Shown here piece by piece: positions 43,616 to 51,056 of a stretch of 64,000 bases of DNA (positions are counted from its first letter, which is position 1; each line of letters opens with the position of its first letter). Source of the stretch: JABMMZ01 sp044341025 (GTDB lineage Bacteria > Bacteroidota > Bacteroidia > NS11-12g > UBA955). The translations under genes and the position numbers were made by a program. The DNA lies in NCBI GenBank assembly GCA_044341025.1, contig JBIISM010000012.1, positions 16,095-80,094 of the forward strand, written 5' to 3'. Below the pieces are notes generated by a model. It was not told where the DNA came from. It did no database searches and saw only the letters and a program-made list of their open reading frames with translations.

Positions 43616-43697
43616 TATTTGGGCCAGTTTCGTACAACTTAGAAATAATCGGTTACTACAAGATTAAATTAATCATGAGAATTCTAACGTTTCTAAG

Positions 43698-43808
43698 AAA
43701 TCGTAAAGGTGTACCAGGTTATTTTGATTATGGCGTTGTTGGCGGGGACACCAACAACATGTATTCATTGGTAGTGGGGATTTTTCGTTTCAAACAAATC
43801 GTAAAGGT
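43698..43808. repeat. Hairpin flanked by 13-base direct repeats
   Basis: GTTGTTGG/CCAACAAC stem at 43735-43758 lies between two copies of AAATCGTAAAGGT (43698-43710 and 43796-43808). This could be the footprint of an inserted miniature element. Confidence 0.5.
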
Positions 43809-43856
43809 ATGCAGATATTGAAATCACATCGAAATATCGAGTAATATTTAAAAAAA

Positions 43857-43872
43857 CCCGATGGCTATCGGG
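43857..43872. repeat. Palindrome CCCGATGGCTATCGGG
   Basis: Third copy in the window of the CCCGATAGCYATCGGG palindrome family, immediately upstream (on the plus strand) of the sodA terminator. Confidence 0.6.
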
Positions 43873-43876
43873 ACAT

Positions 43877-43910
43877 AAAAAAAACGGGCACACCTTCATG
43901 TACCCGTTTT
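43877..43910 (-). terminator. Terminator of sodA
   Basis: Minus-strand hairpin AACGGGTACATG ... CCCGTT followed by a run of T, 18 bases after the sodA stop. Confidence 0.8.
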
Positions 43911-43928
43911 CTAATTTTAATGTTTTAA

Positions 43929-44537
43929 TTACAATGCAGCTTCGTAGCGGCGACTTACTTCATCCCAGTTGATAATACTGAAGAATGAAGAGATGTAATC
44001 TGGTCTGCGGTTTTGGTAATTCAAGTAGTATGCGTGTTCCCAAACGTCTAAGCCCAAAATTGGGGTACCGTTTTGAACGCCTTCCAATTCCATTAAAGGA
44101 TTGTCTTGGTTTGGTGTGCTGCTGATAAACAATTTGCCATTGGCTACAGACAACCATGCCCAACCGCTACCAAAACGGGTAGCTGCTGCTTTGCTAAACT
44201 CTTCTTTGAAGGTATCCATTCCGCCAAGGTCATTGTTGATTGCTTCTGCCAATTTGCCTGTTGGTCCATTGCCATTATTTGGCTTTAATACGGTCCAAAA
44301 CAAACTGTGGTTAAAGTGTCCACCGCCATTGTTGCGCACTGGCATTGGGTATTTGCTGATGTTTTTACAAATATCTTCTATGCTGTGGTTTTCTGCATCT
44401 GTTCCAGCTAAGGCTGCATTTAAGTTCGTTACATACGCATTGTGGTGTTTGCTATGGTGAATTTCCATAGTACGCGCATCGATAACGGTTTCAAGCGCAT
44501 CGTATGCATAGTTCAATTCAGGAAGTGTAAAAGCCAT
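43929..44537 (-). CDS. sodA: Superoxide dismutase, Fe/Mn family
   Basis: 202 residues, cytoplasmic. Metal ligands by family pattern: H in MEIHHSKHH (~27), H in NHSLFW (~76), and D/H in LDVWEHAYYL (~164-168). Converts superoxide to hydrogen peroxide and oxygen. The GGGHFNHSLFW and FGSGWAWL signatures are standard; Fe versus Mn preference cannot be settled by eye. Monocistronic, with its own promoter variant and terminator. Confidence 0.95.
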   Translation of the reverse strand: MAFTLPELNYAYDALETVIDARTMEIHHSKHHNAYVTNLNAALAGTDAENHSIEDICKNISKYPMPVRNNGGGHFNHSLFWTVLKPNNGNGPTGKLAEAINNDLGGMDTFKEEFSKAAATRFGSGWAWLSVANGKLFISSTPNQDNPLMELEGVQNGTPILGLDVWEHAYYLNYQNRRPDYISSFFSIINWDEVSRRYEAAL

Positions 44538-44560
44538 GATTTTTATAATTTTTAATGATG

Positions 44561-44568
44561 CGAAATTA
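44561..44568 (-). promoter_or_regulatory. Variant -7 box (TAATTTCG) for sodA
   Basis: TAnnTTCG variant on the minus strand, 23 bases before the ATG; the same TTAATTTCGC string precedes lpdA. Confidence 0.45.
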
Positions 44569-44643
44569 AGTGAGTATTGTCAAGCATAAAAATAAATTTG
44601 ATTGATAAAGGTATTTAGTTTGAAACGCACAAAAATCGGGGTA

Positions 44644-44675
44644 TAAAAAAAGACCGTTGTGAAAACGGCCTTTTT
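44644..44675 (-). terminator. Terminator of lpdA
   Basis: Minus-strand stem AAAGGCCGTT / AACGGTCTTT around TTCAC, followed by a T-run, 20 bases after the lpdA stop. Confidence 0.8.
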
Positions 44676-44694
44676 AAATATGGATTTGATGTGC

Positions 44695-46080
44695 TTACAT
44701 GTGTATGCACTCATCATAAGCCTTAGCCACAGCTTCCATAATGGCTTCGCTCATTGTTGGATGCGGGTGAACCGACTTAATAATTTCATGTCCTGTAGTT
44801 TCTAAGTTTCTCGCTACAACTGCTTCGGCAATCATATCGGTTACACCTTCACCTACCATATGGCAACCCAACCACTCACCGTATTTGGCATCGAAAATTA
44901 CTTTTACAAAACCATCTTTATGGCCGCTTGCAGAAGCTTTTCCGCTTGCAGAGAATGGGAAAGTTCCTACTTTAATTTCATAACCTTTTTCTTTGGCTTG
45001 TGCTTCAGTATAACCTACTGATGCAACCTCTGGGTGGGTGTAAGTACAACCTGGGATGTTGTTGTAGTTTAAAGCATGTGGATGTAAACCGGCAATTGCT
45101 TCTACACAAATAATACCTTCTGCACTTGCAACGTGTGCCAATGCTGGTCCGTGAACGATGTCACCGATTGCATAAACACCTTCGATATTGGTTTTGTAGT
45201 TGTCGTCAACTAATATTTTTCCTTTTTCTGTTTTAACGCCAACGGCTTCTAAACCTAAGTTTTCTAAGTTAGAAACAATGCCAGCAGCCGACAACACGAT
45301 GTCTGCTTCAAGCACCACATTACCTGTTGGGGTTTTAACTGATACTTTACAACCTTCACCTTTGGTGTCAACGCTTTCTACTGCGCTGTTGGTCATAATT
45401 TCTACGCCGTTTTTCTTGTAGATTTTCTCCATCAATTTAGAAACTTCTTCGTCTTCAACAGGAAGTATTCTTGGCATAAATTCAATAACAGTTACTTTGG
45501 TTCCTAGCGTGTTGTAGAAATAAGCGAACTCCATTCCAATTGCACCAGAACCGATAACGATTAAAGTTTTTGGTTGCTTAGGCAATACCATTGCTTCGCG
45601 GTAACCCAAAACCTTAACACCGTCTTTAGCAACACCCGGAAGATCTCTGCTTCTTGCACCAGTTGCCAAAATAATGTGGTCAGCTTCGTAAATTTCTTTT
45701 TTGCCTTCGCTGCTTATTTCAACTTTCTTGTTGCCTACAAGCAATGCAGCGCCTTTGATCACCGTAATTTTGTTCTTTTTCATCAAGAACTCAATTCCTT
45801 TACTCATGTTGCCTGCAACCCCACGGCTGCGTTTAACGATGGCTTCAAAGTCAATACTTGCTTCTTTCACATTGATACCATAATCGGCACTGTGCTTTAA
45901 ATATTCGAATACTTGAGCAGATTTAAGCAATGCTTTGGTTGGAATACAGCCCCAGTTTAGGCATATACCGCCCAATTCAGCTTTCTCAACTATAGCTACT
46001 TTTTTACCCAATTGAGATGCGCGGATTGCAGCTACATAGCCACCAGGTCCACTGCCTATTACGATGATATCAAATTTCAT
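44695..46080 (-). CDS. lpdA: Dihydrolipoyl dehydrogenase
   Basis: 461 residues from ATG 46080 (MKFDIIVIGSGPGGYVAAIR); a 40-residue longer frame has no family counterpart and runs through the promoter. E3 component that reoxidises lipoyl groups of 2-oxoacid dehydrogenases and the glycine cleavage H-protein. FAD motif GSGPGGY, redox-active disulfide GGICLNWGCIP, NAD motif VIGSGAIGMEFAY, and the C-terminal active-site HPHPTMSEAIMEA. It could serve gcvP, which is in this window. Confidence 0.95.
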   Translation of the reverse strand: MKFDIIVIGSGPGGYVAAIRASQLGKKVAIVEKAELGGICLNWGCIPTKALLKSAQVFEYLKHSADYGINVKEASIDFEAIVKRSRGVAGNMSKGIEFLMKKNKITVIKGAALLVGNKKVEISSEGKKEIYEADHIILATGARSRDLPGVAKDGVKVLGYREAMVLPKQPKTLIVIGSGAIGMEFAYFYNTLGTKVTVIEFMPRILPVEDEEVSKLMEKIYKKNGVEIMTNSAVESVDTKGEGCKVSVKTPTGNVVLEADIVLSAAGIVSNLENLGLEAVGVKTEKGKILVDDNYKTNIEGVYAIGDIVHGPALAHVASAEGIICVEAIAGLHPHALNYNNIPGCTYTHPEVASVGYTEAQAKEKGYEIKVGTFPFSASGKASASGHKDGFVKVIFDAKYGEWLGCHMVGEGVTDMIAEAVVARNLETTGHEIIKSVHPHPTMSEAIMEAVAKAYDECIHM

Positions 46081-46104
46081 GATCTTAAAAATATTTATCG
46101 GCTG

Positions 46105-46112
46105 CGAAATTA
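46105..46112 (-). promoter_or_regulatory. Variant -7 box (TAATTTCG) for lpdA
   Basis: On the minus strand, 24 bases before the chosen ATG; supports the shorter lpdA start. Confidence 0.45.
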
Positions 46113-46176
46113 AGTGAATCTGATTGTTTTTTAAAAAAAACTTGTTTGGCTTGCTTGGCTTTGTCATTTTGCGACT

Positions 46177-46184
46177 TAAGTTTG
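46177..46184 (+). promoter_or_regulatory. -7 box (TAAGTTTG) for the metallo-hydrolase gene
   Basis: Perfect TAnnTTTG match, 21 bases before the ATG, in the divergent region shared with lpdA. Confidence 0.6.
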
Positions 46185-46205
46185 CATCAATAAACTTCAA
46201 TTCTT

Positions 46206-47054
46206 ATGCATCTTTACACCATAGACACAGGATTTTTTAAACTGGATGGCGGCGCCATGTACGGCGTTGTGCCTAAAAGCATTTGGAAAAACTTAAATCC
46301 GGCAGACGATAACAACATGTGCAATTGGGCCATGCGGTGTTTGTTGATTGAAGATGGCAACAGATTGATTTTAATTGACAATGGCATAGGACAAAAACAA
46401 TCAGATAAATTCTATGGGTTTTACTATTTAAATGGGCATCAAACTTTAGACAATTCTTTGCAAGAATTGGGTTTTCACCGAGACGATATTACCGATGTGG
46501 TGTTAACCCATTTACACTTCGACCATTGCGGTGGCAGTATCGAGTGGAACGAGGACCGCAGCAAATACCGCCCTGCATTTAAGAATGCAATCTTTTGGAG
46601 CAACGAGCAACATTGGCAACATGCATTAAATTCAAACCCAAGAGAAAAAGCCAGCTTCTTAACAGAAAACATTGTTCCTATTGAAGAAAGCGGCCAATTG
46701 AAATTTGCGCATAGTGCAACAGATGTAGCAGACTTCATCAATCTTCGCGCGGTATTCGGGCACACCGAAGCCATGATGCTGCCGCAGATTAATTACAAAG
46801 GCCAAACCATCGTATTTTGTGCAGATTTAATCCCTTCGCTTGGCCACTTGCCGGTTAACTATGTGATGGCGTACGATATCAAACCATTAGAGAGTATGCG
46901 CGACCGTCAGGTGTTTTTGGATGAAGCCATATCTAAGAATTACATCTTATTTTTTGAGCACGATCCGGTAAACGAATGCTGTACCGTTACAAAAAATGAA
47001 CGCGGAACCTTTGTGGCAGATAAAGTGTTTAAGTTGAGTGATGTTGTGGGTTAA
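46206..47054 (+). CDS. Metallo-beta-lactamase-fold hydrolase
   Basis: 282 residues. The zinc motif HxHxDH is VVLTHLHFDHCGG (~residue 103), with later ligands in GHTEAM and FCADLIPS. Length and the long N-terminal strand pair resemble the quorum-quenching lactonase group (AiiA/YtnP-like), but substrates in this superfamily cannot be read from motifs. No signal peptide, so cytoplasmic. Confidence 0.85.
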   Translation: MHLYTIDTGFFKLDGGAMYGVVPKSIWKNLNPADDNNMCNWAMRCLLIEDGNRLILIDNGIGQKQSDKFYGFYYLNGHQTLDNSLQELGFHRDDITDVVLTHLHFDHCGGSIEWNEDRSKYRPAFKNAIFWSNEQHWQHALNSNPREKASFLTENIVPIEESGQLKFAHSATDVADFINLRAVFGHTEAMMLPQINYKGQTIVFCADLIPSLGHLPVNYVMAYDIKPLESMRDRQVFLDEAISKNYILFFEHDPVNECCTVTKNERGTFVADKVFKLSDVVG

Positions 47055-47177
47055 AGCAACTGCTTTGACGAATCGTTTTAATTTTGCTTGTATTGCTAAG
47101 ATTGTTTTCTATAAAGGTCGAGCTATAAATACACATGGAAATAAAAACCCAATAGAACTTCTTGTTTTCAACCTTAG

Positions 47178-47786
47178 CTATTTTTGATTCTTTCTGATTT
47201 TGCTCAACCATTCCGGTGTAATACCCATGAATTCGGCAATGTATTTTGATGAGATATGCTTTAACAATCCAGGATATTTTAAGGTCAAATACTTGTACAG
47301 ATTTTCTGACGATTCTGTAATCATTTTACTTTTTAATTCGTTCGCTTCAAATAAGCCTTTGGCAACCACCTGAAAATAAAATCTAAAAAGACCGATATCA
47401 TCTTTTACAATATCTTCAATATCATCACGAGACAACTCAATCACTATGGCTTTCTTAATTGCCCTTAATTCATAATTCGTTTGTTGAGCGAAAAGAAAAG
47501 CATCTGTGCAAGTGAAAAATCTATGCACATTTTCAATGTAAAAACCAACCGCCTTTGAGAGGTCTTTTTCTTCGTTTATATAACTACAAACAAATACGCC
47601 TTCAAGCAAAAAGTACGCTTTGTCACAAATTGAATTATTCCTTACTAGCACAGAGTTGTTCTTCACCCTTATAATTTTCCCAATAGTAACTATTTTTTCA
47701 ATTTGAGCTTTTGACAAATCGAAATTTGATAAATAGCCCCTAAAAGTTCTATTGATGTTTAATTCCTCTGGCGATAGCAAACTCAT
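47178..47786 (-). CDS. Crp/Fnr-family transcriptional regulator
   Basis: 202 residues. N-terminal cyclic-nucleotide-binding-type beta roll (GKIIRVKNNSVLVRNNS, KAYFLLEGVFVCSY), then a helix and a short HTH (LKHISSKYIAEFMGITPEWLSKI). It lacks the cysteines of FNR-type iron-sulfur sensors. Ligand unknown. Convergent with the metallo-hydrolase gene. Confidence 0.82.
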   Translation of the reverse strand: MSLLSPEELNINRTFRGYLSNFDLSKAQIEKIVTIGKIIRVKNNSVLVRNNSICDKAYFLLEGVFVCSYINEEKDLSKAVGFYIENVHRFFTCTDAFLFAQQTNYELRAIKKAIVIELSRDDIEDIVKDDIGLFRFYFQVVAKGLFEANELKSKMITESSENLYKYLTLKYPGLLKHISSKYIAEFMGITPEWLSKIRKNQK

Positions 47787-47796
47787 ACGGATTCCG

Positions 47797-47804
47797 CAAA
47801 GTTA
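47797..47804 (-). promoter_or_regulatory. -7 box (TAACTTTG) for the Crp-type regulator
   Basis: Perfect consensus on the minus strand, 10 bases before the ATG. Confidence 0.6.
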
Positions 47805-47967
47805 AATCAGCATAAATTGCATCTAACTTGAATTAATTCTATTTTTTTATTGTTTAAATTTAAAAACACACTATTTAAACAAAACTATTTGCATTGAGAA
47901 TGATTTTTTTAATTTTTGCGATAATTAACATCGATTTTTGATGAGGTAAATAAAAACCAAAATCACC

Positions 47968-48564
47968 CTACCCTTTCACCCAAAGCTTTAACAAACCATT
48001 CTGACTTTGTCGAACACGCTCATACGCATATGGAATCTCTTTGTTCTCTCCATCGTATGTAACTACTCTAGTGCCATTAGGCATCTCACGCAATTGTGCC
48101 AAGGTATGCTCGGTGTATTGTTTGTGCAATTGTTCAGACAATGAAACCTCGTTGTTCAAGCGCTTATTAAACACCAAATTTTCGTAATACGGATTGAATA
48201 AATAAAAAGCATTATAGTCTTTGAAATTTACATCCAAAATATTCTGATGCTCTACCTTTGCATTCTTCAATCCAAAGCTTTCTATCATTGTATTTGCAAT
48301 ATCCACCAAACTTTCTCTGTGTTCTATGCCATAAAAAAAACTCTCGTTTTCCATTGCACCCGCTATACAAAATTTCCCTGATCCGGCACCAATATCCAAA
48401 ATCTTTTTGGGACCATCTTCTGTTAGCCATTCGGCCGCCAATTGTGCAATGCGCACGGGTGTAAAATGGGTCTTGGAAATCAAGCGCAAAGACTCTGGCA
48501 AACGGGTAAAAATCTCAAGTTCGAGCTTGTCTATTTTCTGATTAAATTCGGCAGTATCATCCAT
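47968..48564 (-). CDS. SAM-dependent methyltransferase
   Basis: 198 residues. Motif I is ILDIGAGSGKFCIAG (~residue 54), motif II YGIEHRESLVDIA, and a Y-L-FNPYYENL segment where N-PPY-type enzymes place their catalytic loop. The N-terminal HFTPVRIAQLAAEWL suggests it recognises a macromolecular or tRNA-like partner, which is speculative. Last gene of the MFS-miaE operon, 28 bases after a 43-residue ORF. Confidence 0.75.
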   Translation of the reverse strand: MDDTAEFNQKIDKLELEIFTRLPESLRLISKTHFTPVRIAQLAAEWLTEDGPKKILDIGAGSGKFCIAGAMENESFFYGIEHRESLVDIANTMIESFGLKNAKVEHQNILDVNFKDYNAFYLFNPYYENLVFNKRLNNEVSLSEQLHKQYTEHTLAQLREMPNGTRVVTYDGENKEIPYAYERVRQSQNGLLKLWVKG

Positions 48565-48592
48565 TATTCACACCTAAAATTAAACGATTTAT

Positions 48593-48724
48593 CTAATGCA
48601 AAAAACCTTTAACATGCTCAAATGCATCTGATAACACGCGAATGTTCCCATCAATTTCTAAGATGGCCAAACGCATATCTTCAAAGTGCCATACAAAATC
48701 AAACATACCAGAGCCTAATTCCAT
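48593..48724 (-). CDS. 43-residue small protein within the MFS-miaE operon
   Basis: The ATG shares its first base with the miaE stop (TAATG), the same coupling used by the two genes upstream. The frame reads MELGSGMFDFVWHFEDMRLA, then a charged helix ending VKGFLH before TAG. Composition is protein-like, with alternating acidic and hydrophobic residues. It fills what would otherwise be an unusual 159-base hole in a tight operon. Function unknown; MiaE-associated or regulatory roles are possible. Confidence 0.55.
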   Translation of the reverse strand: MELGSGMFDFVWHFEDMRLAILEIDGNIRVLSDAFEHVKGFLH

Positions 48725-49326
48725 TAGTGAATTCGGTCTCCTCTTAAGTCCATGCTTTTCATGATTTCTGCTTCTGAAATTAAAAATTCATTCCACCTAT
48801 TTTGTACATATTCAGCCGGCAATACCGACTTGGCCAACTGAATGAACATGTGGTAATGCCCTGCTTCGCTTTCCATAAACTCGCGGTAAAACACTTTTAA
48901 TTCTTCGTCTTGTATATGCAAACTTAACAAACGAAACCGTTCGCAACTTCTTGCTTCTATCATGGCACTAATCAATAATTTTTCTACCATAACATGTTTA
49001 GAATCTAAGCCCATTTTTTCAAGGCCAAATAATTTTTTAACGTATTCATCTTTACGCGGAGGAGCAAGCTTTAAACCGCGCTTATGGAGTTCTTTAAGGA
49101 CCCTTCTAAAATGCCCCCACTCTTCAGCAACTATTGGCGTTACTTCTTCTACGATTCCCGGCTGATACGCGTATTTGACAATTAATGATATGCCTGTAGT
49201 TGCGGCCTTCTGCTCACACCATGCGTGGTCGCTTAAAATGTCTTCTATTTGCATTTCTGCAATATTGACCCATCGTGGGTCGGTGGCCAAGACAAGCCCT
49301 AGTTTTGTTTTTTGATGTGTTTGCAT
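48724..49326 (-). CDS. miaE: tRNA 2-methylthio-N6-isopentenyladenosine hydroxylase (MiaE)
   Basis: 200 residues. Non-heme di-iron monooxygenase that hydroxylates the isopentenyl side chain of ms2i6A37 in tRNA. Family signatures are ILSDHAWCEQKAA, VAEEWGHFRRVL (EExxH ligand set), MIEARSCERFRLL and ESEAGHYHMF (second ExxH). The start overlaps the MFS stop by one base (TAATG), and its own stop overlaps the small ORF. Confidence 0.9.
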   Translation of the reverse strand: MQTHQKTKLGLVLATDPRWVNIAEMQIEDILSDHAWCEQKAATTGISLIVKYAYQPGIVEEVTPIVAEEWGHFRRVLKELHKRGLKLAPPRKDEYVKKLFGLEKMGLDSKHVMVEKLLISAMIEARSCERFRLLSLHIQDEELKVFYREFMESEAGHYHMFIQLAKSVLPAEYVQNRWNEFLISEAEIMKSMDLRGDRIH

Positions 49327-50546
49327 TAATCTATTTCATGGTAATCCAAATCCTTGCTAAATGTTTCTTTCATGCCAATCAAAGACACAAGTGCCAATGA
49401 CAAGCATACGGCACCTACAACAATTGCGGCATCGCGCACTTCCATACTTTCGGCGAGTGATTTAAAACTTAAAGTAATTAAAACGACCGAGCCTCTAACA
49501 AAATTAGGAACTGTATTGGTTACCGTACTTCTAATATTGGTACCAAAATTTTCAGATGCAACCTGCACAAATAAGGCCCAGTAACCGGTGCCGAATCCGA
49601 GCAAGAAACAATTTACTCTAAATTCATTGAGACTTATATTTTCGGAGCTCAAATAGTAGGCCACCAATCCTATGGACATCATTAAATAAAAGAAAATAAC
49701 TTTCTTTCGACTTTTAAACCATTGGCTTAATAAGCCACTCATCACATCCCCAACGCTTAGTCCAATATAGGTAAACATAACCGCTTCGCCCAATATTGTT
49801 TTAGATTCTATGCCTTCGAGGCTTACAAACCGAGGAGACAAGTTGATCAATATTCCAATAATGTACCAAATAGGTACCCCTATCGCTATGCATTGAAGAT
49901 ACAACAACGCTCTTTTTCTATTGTTAAAAAGCATAAAGAAATTGCCTTTGCTAACAAGCTTTGAGGCTTTTAACGTATTGTACATGCCAGACTCAAAAGC
50001 ACCCGCCCTTAAAGCCAATAAGGCCAAACCCAATCCACCGCCAATAAAGTAGGATGTTTGCCATTGAAAATGTTTGCCAATAATTGCAGCAGCAACAGCA
50101 CCTAAAGCCCCAAAAGAAACGATAATCATGGTTCCTATTCCACGCTTCTCTTTGTGCATGGTTTCGCTCACCAAGGTTATTCCAGCGCCTAATTCGCCAG
50201 CCAAACCAACGCCTGCTATAAATCGACAAATGATATACTGATCAATATTGACCACAAAACCATTGGCAATATTGGCCAAAGAATACATTACGATTGAACC
50301 AAACAATACCGATACCCGTCCTTTTTTATCCCCTAAAATTCCCCAAATAAGTCCACCTAAAAGCATTCCAAACATCTGCCAATTAAACAGGGTTATTTCT
50401 ACACTTTTAAACAAGTCGCCTGTAATGCCAATGGAATTTAAACTGGCTCCTTTAACCACATTAAATAAAATCAGATCATATATATCCACAAAATAGCCCA
50501 ATGCCGCTATAACAACAATCCAATATGTATTTTTTTTATTCTCCAT
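49326..50546 (-). CDS. Major facilitator superfamily transporter
   Basis: 406 residues, about 12 membrane helices. The loop 2-3 motif GILGDKKGRVSVLFGS and the RFIAGVGLAGELGAG helix place it in the MFS, near the metabolite:H+ symporter group (sialate/aromatic acid-like). Substrate unknown. First gene of the four-gene operon with miaE. Confidence 0.85.
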   Translation of the reverse strand: MENKKNTYWIVVIAALGYFVDIYDLILFNVVKGASLNSIGITGDLFKSVEITLFNWQMFGMLLGGLIWGILGDKKGRVSVLFGSIVMYSLANIANGFVVNIDQYIICRFIAGVGLAGELGAGITLVSETMHKEKRGIGTMIIVSFGALGAVAAAIIGKHFQWQTSYFIGGGLGLALLALRAGAFESGMYNTLKASKLVSKGNFFMLFNNRKRALLYLQCIAIGVPIWYIIGILINLSPRFVSLEGIESKTILGEAVMFTYIGLSVGDVMSGLLSQWFKSRKKVIFFYLMMSIGLVAYYLSSENISLNEFRVNCFLLGFGTGYWALFVQVASENFGTNIRSTVTNTVPNFVRGSVVLITLSFKSLAESMEVRDAAIVVGAVCLSLALVSLIGMKETFSKDLDYHEID

Positions 50547-50553
50547 TGTACTG

Positions 50554-50561
50554 CAAACTTA
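50554..50561 (-). promoter_or_regulatory. -7 box (TAAGTTTG) of the MFS-miaE operon
   Basis: Perfect consensus on the minus strand, 7 bases before the MFS ATG. Confidence 0.6.
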
Positions 50562-50632
50562 TTCAATTTTAGCGAAAGTATATGAAAAAATAGAGAGAAT
50601 TACACCTGCAGTTAAAGCATACAAGACAAGGA

Positions 50633-51056
50633 TTACTCCAACGTAAAGGCAATTGGAATACGCATTCTCATACGCACTTTCTTCCCATTGGAATAACCAG
50701 AACTCCAATACGTGCTGCTCAACTTGAGCACCCTGATGGCCTCATCAACCAAAGCTTGTAGGCGCGCATTGCCATCATCCTTAGACATTACATTGCCAAC
50801 CCGGCCCAATGTATCAACAACAAAATCTACAATAATCTTGGCTTGTATTCCATTTTTTATAGCCGATTTTGGGTAATTCAAATTGTCTACAATAAATTGT
50901 GAAATGTCTTTTCCATTGTAACTAAATGCAGGAATGGTCAGCTACCGCTACTATCCTTTCATCTTTAATTACACCAGCACTGTCATTGGCCTGAGCAAAA
51001 AGTGATGCGCTAGAAGCAAGACAAAACACCAGTAAAAACAGTCTAAATATTTGCAT
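50633..51056 (-). pseudogene. Frameshifted exported TonB C-terminal-domain protein
   Basis: Two frames together make one protein. From ATG 51056 (overlapping the DUF6029 stop, TAATG) there is a signal peptide (LFLLVFCLASSASLFAQ) running to IVAVADHSCI and a stop. The second frame continues IPAFSYNGKDISQFIVDNLN, then YPKSAIKNGIQAKIIVDFVV, a TonB C-terminal domain (DTLGRVGNV follows). Removing one C near 50936-50937 (GACC to GAC) would restore VAD-IPAFSYNG. Either a recent inactivation, a sequencing error or, less likely, programmed frameshifting. Intact, it would be a secreted TonB-domain protein without a membrane anchor. Confidence 0.75.
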
